Positions 33,568 through 42,188 of a stretch of DNA of 53,651 nucleotides are shown piece by piece (the first letter of the stretch is position 1; each line of letters starts with the position of its first letter). The notes under the pieces are model-generated. The model was not told the DNA's origin, did no database searches, and saw only the letters and a program-made list of their open reading frames with translations. The DNA comes from CAZOKH01 sp964580315. Lineage in GTDB: Bacteria > Chloroflexota > Anaerolineae > Anaerolineales > Anaerolineaceae. The position numbers and the translations under genes were made by a program. The stretch covers positions 1 to 53,651 of the forward strand of contig CAZOKH010000008.1 of NCBI GenBank assembly GCA_964580315.1. The letters are read 5' to 3'.

Positions 33568-35412
33568 TTACCTGCCTTCTCTGGCTACAATTTGTTCAAC
33601 GACCCACTCTGCACTTAATGGTTGTCCGTCAATGTGAGCTATTTGAATGAGATTGGTTGCATTTTCAGGAAACTCTAAGAGTAAAAGCTGCCGTAAATGC
33701 CCATCGCGGTTGAGCTCAATCACATAGCAATAATCATGTGAGTGTATGAAATCAGCAACTTCATCTCGAAATGGAATCGCCCTCACACGCATAAAGTCAA
33801 CCGGCAAATTCCGCTTTGCCAAAATGGACTGTGTTTCCAAAACCGCTTCATGAGTTGAACCCCAACAGATTACCCCAATTCGGGCATCCTGGAGATTATG
33901 AATAATTGGCGCAGGAACAAACTGCTTTGCGGTTTCAGATTTCTTCAACAGCCTGTTCAGCAACTCTTCCCAATCTTGCGGTTCTTCGCTGTAACCCGCA
34001 AATTCGTCGTGGCCGGTTCCGCGTGCAAAATAGGCACTGCGAGTATCAAGATTTCCCTGAACCGTTCGGTAGGGCACTCCATCCCCATCTATGTCGAGAT
34101 AACGTCCCCATTTCCCCCCCATTCTCTCAATTATTTCATCCATACCGTCTTCCCACACGATTTTGCCGCGATCCATTGGTACATCAGGGAATTCAAATGG
34201 AGCTGAACTCCACTCATTCATCCCCAGGTCCAAATCACTGAGAACAATGACCGGGGTTTGCAAGCGTTCAGCAATATCGAACGCCTTCCAGCCATCTTCA
34301 AAGCATTCCTGCACCGTTCCTGGCGCCAACAAGACAAACTGAGTATCACCATGTGAAATATTGGCAGCAAAACGCAAATCATTCTGGCCAGTGCGAGTTG
34401 GCAACCCTGTACTCGGTCCCACCCGTTGAACATCCCAAACGACCAGGGGAACTTCGGCAAAATAAGCCAGCCCCAGGTATTCAGCCATCAGGCTTAAACC
34501 CGGCCCAGAGGTTGATGTCATTGCACGCAAACCCGCCCAGCCAGCCCCCAGCACCATTCCAATAGCCGCCAGTTCATCTTCGGCCTGAACGATGGCATAT
34601 GTGCTTTTACCGGTCTGCGGATCTCGGCGCAAATCTGCAATTTGTTCTCGCAAGGTTTCAATCATACTGGTGGACGGCGTAATTGGGTACCAACCGCAAA
34701 ATTGGACGCCTCCATAGATGGCGCCCATCGCTCCGGCAGTATTGCCGTCAACCATGATCATTCCCCTGTTTTTGTCCATAGGTTGGATTTCATACGGATC
34801 AGTCTTAACCAGGTTGGCTTCCGCCCAATCAGCCGCATATTTGATGATTGCAAAGTTGGATTCAATGGGTTTTTCTTTGCCGTTAAAGTGATAAACCAAA
34901 GCCTGTTTAATCGCCTGGAAATCTATACGCAGCATTTGGGCGACAACTCCCACATAAACCATGTTTTCAACATAATCACGTAATTCAGAAGGGACTTCAA
35001 ACTCTTTCGTTAATTCTTTAATCGGCATGGGATAACAGTGAATATCGGTTCGCTGGATATATTTCTCCAAGTCCTGGTTATAGAAGAGGACCCCACCAGG
35101 CTTCAAGGCGGCTATGTCTTTCGCAAAGCTAGATGCCTGCATCGTAACAAGAATGTCATCTTGTTCCCGCCGGGAAAGATAGCCATCTTCATTTACCCGA
35201 ATTGAATACCAGGTTGGCAACCCTTTGATGTTGGATGGGATAATATTCTTTCCACAGACAGGCACCCCCATTCTAAAAATAGCCCGATGAAGCGTCTTAT
35301 TTGAAGTGCCGCTTCCCGAGCCATTTATTGTGCTGATTGTCATGGAAAAATTGTTGGTAATCGTTTTTTGAGCCGGTTGTTTAATTTTTTGATCGTCGGT
35401 AATTTCTTCCAT
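33568..35412 (-). CDS. korA: 2-oxoacid:ferredoxin oxidoreductase, fused gamma-alpha subunit
   Basis: A 614-residue fusion. The gamma domain comes first (about residues 25-200: TINGSGSGTSNKTLHRAIF, NIIPSNIKGLPTWYSIRV), followed by the alpha/PP domain (GNTAGAMGAIYGGVQFCGWYPITPST, then STSGPGLSLMAEYLGLAYFAEVPLVVWDVQR). This is the standard KorA layout in bacteria using ferredoxin-linked 2-oxoacid oxidation. The open frame continues upstream to 35637 but would overlap the regulator gene; ATG 35412 has a GAGAGAG site and lies 16 nt after the regulator's stop, so it is chosen. The gene probably belongs to a gntR-korA-korB operon. Confidence 0.9.
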   Translation of the reverse strand: MEEITDDQKIKQPAQKTITNNFSMTISTINGSGSGTSNKTLHRAIFRMGVPVCGKNIIPSNIKGLPTWYSIRVNEDGYLSRREQDDILVTMQASSFAKDIAALKPGGVLFYNQDLEKYIQRTDIHCYPMPIKELTKEFEVPSELRDYVENMVYVGVVAQMLRIDFQAIKQALVYHFNGKEKPIESNFAIIKYAADWAEANLVKTDPYEIQPMDKNRGMIMVDGNTAGAMGAIYGGVQFCGWYPITPSTSMIETLREQIADLRRDPQTGKSTYAIVQAEDELAAIGMVLGAGWAGLRAMTSTSGPGLSLMAEYLGLAYFAEVPLVVWDVQRVGPSTGLPTRTGQNDLRFAANISHGDTQFVLLAPGTVQECFEDGWKAFDIAERLQTPVIVLSDLDLGMNEWSSAPFEFPDVPMDRGKIVWEDGMDEIIERMGGKWGRYLDIDGDGVPYRTVQGNLDTRSAYFARGTGHDEFAGYSEEPQDWEELLNRLLKKSETAKQFVPAPIIHNLQDARIGVICWGSTHEAVLETQSILAKRNLPVDFMRVRAIPFRDEVADFIHSHDYCYVIELNRDGHLRQLLLLEFPENATNLIQIAHIDGQPLSAEWVVEQIVAREGR

Positions 35413-35428
35413 TGAATATTCTCTCTCG

Positions 35429-36121
35429 TCATTCAAATAGATGGGAAGGTTTTTGAAGATTATTTCTCTGAAAAAGCAGAGCCATATGTTCACGCAAAAT
35501 TTGGTACCCCACTTCAAAATCTCCAGAACGAATAGCTTCAACGATCTTCCGGTGATACTGCCAGACTCTTTTGATGTATTCTTCGTCGTTATATTGCCCA
35601 TATCCGACGGCATCATACAAATCCCAATAGGATTCAAGCAAGCCCTGCACGAATGGATTGTCTAATCGCCGGTAGATTGTCAGATGGAATTTTTTGTGTT
35701 CTTCATGCGGGATTTGAATTGGTGACCGTTTCAACTTACCCTCAGCCAGGTTGAGCAACCGCAATAATTCTTCAATGTCTTGAGGTTTTAACCGCTCAAC
35801 CGCCTCATACCAATAAGCAGCCTCTAATTTTTTTCGTAAGTCATAATATTGTTGAAACAAAGACGGGTTGATGGAGACACCAAATTTTAGACTCTGGGTG
35901 ACCGCCGTGCTAAATTGATACGGCAACAGGCGAATCCCCGTCTTGGGTTTCGCCTCAATCAACCCCATCGCCCTTGCCACTTCCATTTGCTCGCGCAAAC
36001 TGGCCACGCTAACCCCCAACTCTGCACTCATTGCCGCCAGAGATGGTAGCCGGCCGCCATTATTATCATTGGCGATGGTGGTCAAATAATTCAGGAATTC
36101 AGATTTTTGAGTGTTTGCCAT
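35429..36121 (-). CDS. GntR-family regulator, FadR/FCD subfamily
   Basis: A 230-residue transcription factor: N-terminal winged helix (LPSLAAMSAELGVSVASLREQMEVARAMGLI) and C-terminal all-helical FCD domain. Likely metal- or ligand-binding histidines are in HEEHKKFHLTIY, VWQYHRKIVEAI and LREHMALL. FCD regulators usually respond to organic acids or amino acid catabolites. It is the first gene of an operon with korA and korB. A tandem array of 9-bp repeats lies directly upstream (36127-36162), a plausible autoregulatory operator. ATG 36121 is used; a TTG one codon earlier is ignored. Confidence 0.88.
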   Translation of the reverse strand: MANTQKSEFLNYLTTIANDNNGGRLPSLAAMSAELGVSVASLREQMEVARAMGLIEAKPKTGIRLLPYQFSTAVTQSLKFGVSINPSLFQQYYDLRKKLEAAYWYEAVERLKPQDIEELLRLLNLAEGKLKRSPIQIPHEEHKKFHLTIYRRLDNPFVQGLLESYWDLYDAVGYGQYNDEEYIKRVWQYHRKIVEAIRSGDFEVGYQILREHMALLFQRNNLQKPSHLFE

Positions 36122-36126
36122 CAAAT

Positions 36127-36162
36127 ATATTAATCTGATTAATATGATTAATAAGGTTAATA
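36127..36162. repeat. Four tandem 9-bp repeats upstream of the FCD regulator
   Basis: Reading on the plus strand the units are ATATTAATC, TGATTAATA, TGATTAATA and AGGTTAATA, all sharing a TTAAT core. They occupy the bases between the regulator's ATG and a TATACT-like -10 on the minus strand at about 36164-36169, so bound protein would block transcription of gntR-korA-korB. Confidence 0.6.
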
Positions 36163-36234
36163 TAGTATAGCATTTTCAGGTATTAAAGTCAATTACCGGT
36201 TGAGTTTTCGAGATAAATCTTTGGTTAATAACAA

Positions 36235-36271
36235 ACCCACCAGCGGAAATCACACAAATCCACTGGTGGGT
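36235..36271 (-). terminator. Terminator of the rocD-GTPase unit
   Basis: A 9-bp stem ACCCACCAG/CTGGTGGGT, extended by three more pairs after one mismatch, is followed on the minus strand by a T-rich stretch. It lies 30 nt after the GTPase stop codon. Confidence 0.65.
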
Positions 36272-36300
36272 AGTCATGCCAGAAATTGTCAGAAGAACGG

Positions 36301-37623
36301 TTATTTCTTAAATTTAGCCTTTAAGATATCTTCCAGGGTTGGTTTGCCAATTTCCTGCAATTCATAGCGAACGCGTTGTGAAGGTTTGTCAATTTTCATC
36401 ACCCGCGTCAGGTCGATGGGCGTGCCAATGATCACCATGTCAACATCTGCGTTTTTAATGGTTTTTTCTAACTCGCGCACCTGTTTGTCGCCGTAGCCCA
36501 TGGCAGGCAGCACATTACCCGTGGTTGGATATTTCTTATAGGTTTCAAGAATGGAACCGACTGCATAGGGACGCGGGTCAACAATTTCCGCCGCGCCAAA
36601 ACGACGGGCAGCCACCCACCCCGCGCCGTAGGCCATTTCGCCGTGTGTCAGGGTCGGACCGTCTTCCACCACCAACACGCGTTTGCCGCGGATGGCTTCT
36701 GGGTTATCCACAAACAATGGTGAAGCGCCTTCAATCACAATCGCATTGGGGTTCATGCTGTGCAAGTTCTCGCGCACCTGGATTACCGCATTGGGGTCAG
36801 CAGTGTCAACTTTGTTGATCACAAACACATCGGCAGCCCGCACATTGGCTTCGCCGGGATGATATGAACTCTCATGGCCGGGGCGGTGAGGGTCAGCAAC
36901 CACAATTTGCAGATCGGGCACATAGAAAGGCAGGTCGTTGTTTCCGCCGTCCCACAGCACAATATCCACTTCTTTTTCAGCCTGGCGCAAAATAGCTTCA
37001 TAATCAACGCCGGCATATACGATCACGCCGTTATCCAAATGAGGTTCATATTCCTCGCGCTCTTCAATCGTGCATTCATGCTTATCAAGGTCTTTGTAGG
37101 TCTCAAAACGCTGCACAGCCTGCTTGACGAGATCACCATAAGGCATGGGATGGCGAATAGCCGCAACTTTGTAACCCATTTGGCGCAAGATTTGAGATAC
37201 ACGCCGAGTGGTCTGGCTTTTGCCTGAACCAGTGCGCACTGCGCAAACTGATACGACCGGTTTAACCGATTTTACCTGGGTTGTGTTGGTTCCCATCAGT
37301 CGAAAATCTGCGCCGGCCGCCAACACCGTGGATGCCTTATGCATGACGTAAGCGTGTGGTGAGTCGCTGTAAGCGAATACCACCTGATCCACTTTCATTT
37401 CATGGATCAGTTTTACCAGATCTGATTCGGGATAAATTTTGATACCTTTGGGGTATAACGGTCCCGCCAATTCAGCAGGGTATAGACGGCCTTCAATATT
37501 GGGAATTTGTGTGGCTGTGAAGGCGACAACTTCATAATCCGCGTTATTGCGAAAATAGACATTGAAGTTGTGAAAATCCCGGCCAGCGGCCCCCATAATG
37601 AGTACGCGTGTCTTATCGGTCAT
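36301..37623 (-). CDS. COG2403-type P-loop GTPase (cyclic 2,3-diphosphoglycerate synthetase-like)
   Basis: A 440-residue protein with an N-terminal Rossmann-like segment (TRVLIMGAAGRDFHNFN), a central P-loop (VRTGSGKSQTTR), a Walker-B-like VLWDGGNND and NKVD, the guanine-specificity motif. The family is usually annotated as cyclic 2,3-diphosphoglycerate synthetase after the archaeal Methanothermus enzyme, but its bacterial function is not settled. Bacterial copies often sit near carbamoyltransferase, arginine or purine catabolism genes. Here it follows an ornithine aminotransferase gene by 35 nt, in line with that pattern. An AGGAG site precedes ATG 37623. Confidence 0.75.
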   Translation of the reverse strand: MTDKTRVLIMGAAGRDFHNFNVYFRNNADYEVVAFTATQIPNIEGRLYPAELAGPLYPKGIKIYPESDLVKLIHEMKVDQVVFAYSDSPHAYVMHKASTVLAAGADFRLMGTNTTQVKSVKPVVSVCAVRTGSGKSQTTRRVSQILRQMGYKVAAIRHPMPYGDLVKQAVQRFETYKDLDKHECTIEEREEYEPHLDNGVIVYAGVDYEAILRQAEKEVDIVLWDGGNNDLPFYVPDLQIVVADPHRPGHESSYHPGEANVRAADVFVINKVDTADPNAVIQVRENLHSMNPNAIVIEGASPLFVDNPEAIRGKRVLVVEDGPTLTHGEMAYGAGWVAARRFGAAEIVDPRPYAVGSILETYKKYPTTGNVLPAMGYGDKQVRELEKTIKNADVDMVIIGTPIDLTRVMKIDKPSQRVRYELQEIGKPTLEDILKAKFKK

Positions 37624-37658
37624 TTATTGATCTCCTGTTAAGTTTATTCAATTCTGCC

Positions 37659-38861
37659 TTACGGCATCATTAGTACTTTTTCAATTCTTTGCAGCGCCCA
37701 GTCCAAATCCTGGCGATTGATCACCAACGGCGGGGCAAAACGAATCACATTTTCGTGAGTCTCTTTACACAACAGGCCTTCCTTCATGAGCATTTCAGCG
37801 AAACGTCGTGCTCCACCAGCAGAAGGCTTTAATTCAACGCCAATCAACAGCCCCTTGCCTCGCACCTCTGCAATGTGCTCACTTTCAATTCTCGCCAATT
37901 TTCCGCGGAAATATTCGCCCTGTTCACGTGCATTCTCGATGAGTTTCTCTTCCTTGAGGACTTTTAGGGCCTCACGCGCTACTGCACAGGCCAAGGGATT
38001 GCCGCCAAAGGTTGAGCCGTGTTCACCCGGATTAAAAACATCCAGCACAGCAGCGCTGCTCAACACACTCGAAACCGGGTAGAACCCTCCTGACAACGCT
38101 TTGCCGATGATCATCACATCGGGGCGCACTCCTTCCCAGTCGCAGGCAAACCATTGCCCGGTTCGTCCCAGCCCTGTTTGAATTTCATCCGCAATCATGA
38201 GAACATTGTTCCGTGTACAAACTTCACGAACCTTTTTCAAATATCCATCAGGTGGAATGATTACCCCGCCCTCGCCCTGAATGGGTTCAACCAAAAATCC
38301 AATCGTGTTCTTGTTGATCGCTTTCTCCAGCGCCTCGATATCGCCATAAGGAATGGTCACAAACCCTTCCGTGAAAGGCCCAAATCCTTCACGATAGGGT
38401 TCATGCGTTGAAAAACCCACTACAGTGATGGTACGCCCGTGAAAATTTCCATCGCAAGTAATAATCTCGCCTTTATTATCAGGAACACCTTTCACTTTAT
38501 ACCCCCACTTGCGTGCAGCTTTCAAAGCAGTTTCAACCGCTTCCACGCCGGCATTCATCGGGAGTATTTTTTCATATCCTGTCAGTTCACACAATTCCCT
38601 GGCAAGCAAGGGCAACTGGTCGTTGCGAAATGCCCGCGAGGTCAAAGGCAATTTGGACGCCTGTTCAATCATTTTCTTAAGAATTCTTGGGTGCGCGTGA
38701 CCCTGATTGATTGCTGAATAGGCGCTCAGAAAATCGAGATACCGATTCCCTTCCACATCCCAAACCCAAATTCCCTCACCCCTCTCCAATACAACGTCCA
38801 GTGGTTTATAGTTATGAGCATTGTAGCGGTCTTCTAGTTCAATGTATTCTCGTGTTTTCAC
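37659..38861 (-). CDS. rocD: Ornithine aminotransferase
   Basis: A 400-residue class III PLP aminotransferase that converts ornithine plus 2-oxoglutarate to glutamate semialdehyde and glutamate. RocD features are YNAHNYKPLDVV at the start, FLSAYSAINQGHAHP, VEPIQGEGGVI, ADEIQTGLGRTG (cofactor Asp), and Lys254 in IIGKALSGGFYPVS. The start is GTG 38861, with AAGGAG 6 nt upstream; a longer frame from 38906 has no comparable site. It is divergent from an Lrp-type regulator, with a 28-bp palindrome between them, and is followed by the GTPase gene in one unit. Confidence 0.92.
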   Translation of the reverse strand: MKTREYIELEDRYNAHNYKPLDVVLERGEGIWVWDVEGNRYLDFLSAYSAINQGHAHPRILKKMIEQASKLPLTSRAFRNDQLPLLARELCELTGYEKILPMNAGVEAVETALKAARKWGYKVKGVPDNKGEIITCDGNFHGRTITVVGFSTHEPYREGFGPFTEGFVTIPYGDIEALEKAINKNTIGFLVEPIQGEGGVIIPPDGYLKKVREVCTRNNVLMIADEIQTGLGRTGQWFACDWEGVRPDVMIIGKALSGGFYPVSSVLSSAAVLDVFNPGEHGSTFGGNPLACAVAREALKVLKEEKLIENAREQGEYFRGKLARIESEHIAEVRGKGLLIGVELKPSAGGARRFAEMLMKEGLLCKETHENVIRFAPPLVINRQDLDWALQRIEKVLMMP

Positions 38862-38917
38862 AAGCGCTCCTTCTTCAATAAATTGATTTTGCTGAAAATA
38901 GCCCAAAAAAGGAAAAC

Positions 38918-38945
38918 AACAGATTTATTAAAATAATAATCTGTT
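38918..38945. promoter_or_regulatory. 28-bp operator-like palindrome between rocD and the Lrp gene
   Basis: Arms AACAGATT (38918-38925) and AATCTGTT (38938-38945) are separated by a 12-bp AT-rich centre that is itself nearly symmetrical. It lies 57 bp upstream of the rocD start. A binding site for the divergent Lrp-type regulator is the simplest reading. Confidence 0.5.
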
Positions 38946-38994
38946 TCGAACTAAATGTCAATTTTTTATCCGAAAACCAAACAATCACAGATAG

Positions 38995-39019
38995 TATTCT
39001 TTGAATATCGTGCTATAAT
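38995..39019 (+). promoter_or_regulatory. Extended -10 promoter of the Lrp gene with an overlapping palindrome
   Basis: TGCTATAAT at 39011-39019 is an extended -10 element. The palindrome TATTC-TTT-GAATA at 38995-39007 covers the -35 to spacer region and resembles a loose Lrp-type site, which would allow autorepression. Confidence 0.5.
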
Positions 39020-39058
39020 AAATCAATCAAAAATCTTGTCTGGCTAAAAAATTGATCC

Positions 39059-39553
39059 ATGAGCAAAGCCCAACCCGAACACGCCTCGTATGATATTGAC
39101 AATGTCGATCGAATAATCTTACAGACATTGCAATCTGATGGGCGCACATCTTTTACAGAAATTGCACGCCAGGTTGGGGTTTCTGAAACAACCATTCGAA
39201 ACCGTTATCAGAACCTGGTTGAAAAGGGAGTTGTGCATACGGTGGGAATTGTGGACCCCGCCGTGCTTGGATTTCAGGCCCCCGCCCTGATCAACGTTAA
39301 AGTCGCCCCTGGTAAGGCCGACTTTGTGGCACACAAGATCGCAGAATTACCCGAGGTTAGCTATCTAATCATGACCCTGGGATCGTTTGATCTAAACGTT
39401 GAAGTCCTGTGCAAAGATTTGGCGCATCTAACAGAACTAATCACACAACGAATTCAAACCTTGCCCTATATTCAATCAACAGAAATGTTGATGATTTCCC
39501 ACTCATACAAATTGAGTTATCGTTGGTCCCCAATATTAGAAATGGAAGAATAA
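39059..39553 (+). CDS. Lrp/AsnC-family transcriptional regulator
   Basis: A 164-residue regulator. Residues about 15-62 are the helix-turn-helix (DNVDRIILQTLQSDGRTSFTEIARQVGVSETTIRNRYQNL). Residues about 75-150 are the RAM ligand-binding domain (ALINVKVAPGKADFVAHKI, VSYLIMTLGSFDLNVEVLC). Lrp-type proteins sense amino acids and form octamers. It sits between divergent ornithine aminotransferase and an amino acid ABC transporter operon, and probably controls both. No strong ribosome binding site is seen before ATG 39059. Confidence 0.92.
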   Translation: MSKAQPEHASYDIDNVDRIILQTLQSDGRTSFTEIARQVGVSETTIRNRYQNLVEKGVVHTVGIVDPAVLGFQAPALINVKVAPGKADFVAHKIAELPEVSYLIMTLGSFDLNVEVLCKDLAHLTELITQRIQTLPYIQSTEMLMISHSYKLSYRWSPILEMEE

Positions 39554-39622
39554 GCTTATTGGTATAGATGAATAGCTAAGAAATTCGGAAAGTATCAAAA
39601 ATCTTCCTTCAGAGGAATATAG

Positions 39623-39678
39623 TATAATGAATTTGACCTGCTGGGTAATTTGAACGCAAATAAACATCAGCAGGTTTT
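39623..39678 (+). promoter_or_regulatory. Promoter and leader hairpin of the amino acid transporter operon
   Basis: TATAAT at 39623-39628 predicts a start at about 39635. The transcript would begin with ACCTGCTG (39636-39643), which pairs with CAGCAGGT (39668-39675), followed by a T run to 39678. This may be a 5' stabilising hairpin or an attenuator. No known riboswitch family is recognised. Confidence 0.4.
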
Positions 39679-39715
39679 CGCCTATTCAAATTTATTTAAC
39701 TGGAGGAGAAGAAAC

Positions 39716-40507
39716 ATGAAGCGTGCATCTATCGTAATTCTTTCAATCCTGGTGATCGCATCGTTGCTGGTCGCCTGCGGGCCAAAAGCCCCCGCCAACA
39801 AGCTTGAAGCCGTGAAACAGGCCGGCAAGCTGGTTGTTGGCACATCCGCCGATTATCCGCCTTTCGAATCAGTCGACGAAAACGGCAAGATGGACGGCTT
39901 TGACATTGCCGTGATCAACGAACTTGGAACCCGTATGGGTGTTGAAATCGAAATGGTCGATATGCCGTTCGACAGCCTGGTTGCAGCGGTGCAAGAAGGC
40001 AAAATCGATATGTCTATTGCCGCCTTCAACTACGACGAAGAACGCGACAAGAAAGTGGACTTCACCGATTTTTACTACTCTTCCGCTGACTGCTTCATCC
40101 TGCCCGAAGATTCTGACGTCACCATAGCTGCGGTTGATGACCTGGCTCCCCTCGCCATTGGAGCCCAGACCGGAACCACCGAAGATGGCTGGTTGACTGA
40201 AAACCTGATTGATGCTGGTAAAGTTCCTGCCGATAAATACTTCCGCTATGACCGCCAGGATCAGGGTGCAATGGATGTCAAATCAGGACGCCTGGATATC
40301 TACATGGCTGACTGCGTTCCTGCAAATGCCCTGGCCGCCCAGATTGGTGGCTTGAAAGTAATCTAAAATGGTCTCACCGAACCCGCTCCCATCGGCATGA
40401 TCATTCCTGACGGCGCCAAAGAATTGCAGGCTGAACTTAACAAGCAAATCAAATCCATGATTGACGACGGAACCATTGATAAATTTGCAGAACAGTATTT
40501 CAAATAG
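39716..40507 (+). pseudogene. Polar amino acid ABC transporter substrate-binding lipoprotein interrupted by an in-frame stop
   Basis: The 5' part is a normal family 3 solute-binding lipoprotein: signal peptide, lipobox LVAC, then KLVVGTSADYPPFESVDENG, GFDIAVINELGTRMG, FDSLVAAVQEGKIDMSIAAF and the hinge region. A TAA at 40364-40366 stops it after 216 residues. The same frame continues for 46 more codons that match the family's C-terminus (EPAPIGMIIPDGAKEL, MIDDGTIDKFAEQYF) and ends at TAG 40505-40507. The full product would have 263 positions. This is either a recent nonsense mutation, a base-call error or readthrough. TAA excludes selenocysteine and pyrrolysine. ATG 39716 has a GGAGGAG site. 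Without the last lobe the truncated form probably cannot fold or bind ligand. Confidence 0.85.
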
Positions 40508-40640
40508 ACTGTTTTGTGAATAACACAATGAAAAAGTCAAGGGAAATCAATGGAATTTTCGGTTTGTATTGTGCTTGGCAGAAAACATGAAAGCACAATC
40601 TCCAAGATTTTCCCCGACGCAGACCCGTCCTAAATAAAAC

Positions 40641-40681
40641 AGCATCCTGATTTCTTTCATCTTGGAAGGAATCAGGATGCT
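40641..40681 (+). terminator. Intra-operon hairpin between substrate-binding and permease genes
   Basis: An 11-bp perfect stem AGCATCCTGAT/ATCAGGATGCT, extended by further pairs to a 5-nt loop, is followed by TTT. Such hairpins after binding-protein genes usually allow partial readthrough and high binding-protein yield. Confidence 0.65.
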
Positions 40682-40721
40682 TTGACATTTCGTAAGAATT
40701 GCCGGGAGGACAGCGTTACGC

Positions 40722-41378
40722 ATGGAATTATCTCAATTATTGAAAGTAATCCAGTTTATTCTGGGAGGAACTTTTGTAACGATTGGCGTCACTCTGGTTG
40801 CCTTGCCCCTGGGTTTCATTTTGGGTCTGGTGCTGGCCGTTACGCGGGTATTTGGAGGGAAAATATCCTCGACAATTGTTTCAATATACAGCACGGGCAT
40901 GCGAGGTGTGCCGGTTATTGTTCTTTTGTTTGTCCTCTACTTCATTATTGCCGGCGCAATCAATATCTCTCCCTTCTGGGCAGGATCAATTTCTCTGGGA
41001 ATCGTCAGCAGCGCCTACCAAATGGAAATCTTACGCGGCGCAGTTTTATCAGTGGGCAGCGGGCAAATGATGGCAGCCAGGGCTATAGGGATGACAAAAA
41101 TTCAGGCAATCCAAAATATCATTCTTCCACAGGCGCTACGCCTGGCTATTCCACCCTGGTCAAATGAAGCATCCATCGTCTTAAAAGATTCGTCGCTTGT
41201 CTATGCGCTGGGGGTACCAGAAATTCTTCGCCGCGCACAATTTATGTCAGCCAGCACCTATAGGCCATTTATCGCATTTGCCATCGCTGCCGCCATTTAC
41301 TTCATCCTGGTTTTTTTGATGAGCCAATTGCTGTGCGCTTTGGAACGCCGTCTCAGCATACCGGGTTTGCAGCAATAA
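40722..41378 (+). CDS. Polar amino acid ABC transporter permease (first)
   Basis: A 218-residue HisM/GlnP-type permease with about five membrane segments. The EAA loop is GQMMAARAIGMTKIQAIQNIILPQAL. MRGVPVIVLLFVLYF is the segment typical of the family. It pairs with the second permease encoded after the ATPase gene, as a heterodimer. A GGGAGGA site lies upstream of ATG 40722. Confidence 0.92.
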   Translation: MELSQLLKVIQFILGGTFVTIGVTLVALPLGFILGLVLAVTRVFGGKISSTIVSIYSTGMRGVPVIVLLFVLYFIIAGAINISPFWAGSISLGIVSSAYQMEILRGAVLSVGSGQMMAARAIGMTKIQAIQNIILPQALRLAIPPWSNEASIVLKDSSLVYALGVPEILRRAQFMSASTYRPFIAFAIAAAIYFILVFLMSQLLCALERRLSIPGLQQ

Positions 41379-41411
41379 CCATCAACCCATTCAGAATCAA
41401 GGATTAATCCT

Positions 41412-42188
41412 GTGAAAAATTCCATTCTTGAAATTGAAAACCTCTCAAAAGTTTATGGAAATTCGGTAGTCCTGAAAGACATTTCTTTGAAAGTCGATGA
41501 AGGCGATACCATTGTCATTATTGGCCCCAGCGGGACGGGGAAAAGCACTTTATTAAGGTGTATAAACCTGCTAACCAAAATCGACGGGGGAAAGATTTTT
41601 TTGGATCAGAAAGAGATTACAGCTCCAGGGGTTTCGGAAGATAAAGTTCGCCAGCACATTGGCATGGTATTTCAAGACTTTCTATTGTTCAATCATCTGA
41701 CCGCCATTGATAACGTAATGATCGGTCCGATTAAAGTGCTGGGAAAAACCCCGACGGAAGCCCGCGAAAAAGCCCTGCAAGAATTGGAACGAGTTGGGCT
41801 GAAAGATAAAGCCAATCATTATCCCGGTCAATTATCAGGCGGGCAAAAACAAAGGGTCGCCATTGCTCGCGCCCTTGCCATGGATCCCCGCATCATGCTG
41901 TTTGACGAACCCACATCTGCCCTCGACCCAGAATTGATTGGCGAGGTTCTGGAAGTGATGAAAAGGCTGGCAAACGAAGGTATGACCATGCTGGTCGTGA
42001 CTCATGAGATGGGGTTTGCGCGTGAAGTAGCCGACCGTATAATTTTTATGGAACACGGCTTAATTCAGGAAGAAGGCTCGCCAAACGATATGTTCTATCA
42101 TCCCAAGCATGAACGTACCCGTGAATTCTTATGGAAGATCACAGAGCTATACGGAAAACATGAAGATCAAGGGAGTGAAGTTCAATGA
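41412..42188 (+). CDS. Polar amino acid ABC transporter ATP-binding protein (GlnQ-like)
   Basis: A 258-residue ATPase. Walker A is GPSGTGKST, the Q-loop is VFQDFLLF, the signature is LSGGQKQRVAIARA, Walker B is IMLFDEPTSALDPE and the H-loop is VTHEMGFAREVADR, which is characteristic of the GlnQ/HisP class. It starts at GTG 41412 with an AAGGA site and overlaps the next permease gene as ATGA. Confidence 0.95.
   Translation: MKNSILEIENLSKVYGNSVVLKDISLKVDEGDTIVIIGPSGTGKSTLLRCINLLTKIDGGKIFLDQKEITAPGVSEDKVRQHIGMVFQDFLLFNHLTAIDNVMIGPIKVLGKTPTEAREKALQELERVGLKDKANHYPGQLSGGQKQRVAIARALAMDPRIMLFDEPTSALDPELIGEVLEVMKRLANEGMTMLVVTHEMGFAREVADRIIFMEHGLIQEEGSPNDMFYHPKHERTREFLWKITELYGKHEDQGSEVQ

Noticed and set aside
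33568..35637. Longer korA frame beginning at 35637
   Set aside because: It would overlap most of the regulator's 3' end, its extra residues do not match the family, and ATG 35412 has a GAGAGAG site.
40364..40366. Recoding of the internal stop as selenocysteine or pyrrolysine
   Set aside because: The codon is TAA, which is used for neither amino acid, and no SECIS-like or PYLIS-like structure was noticed.
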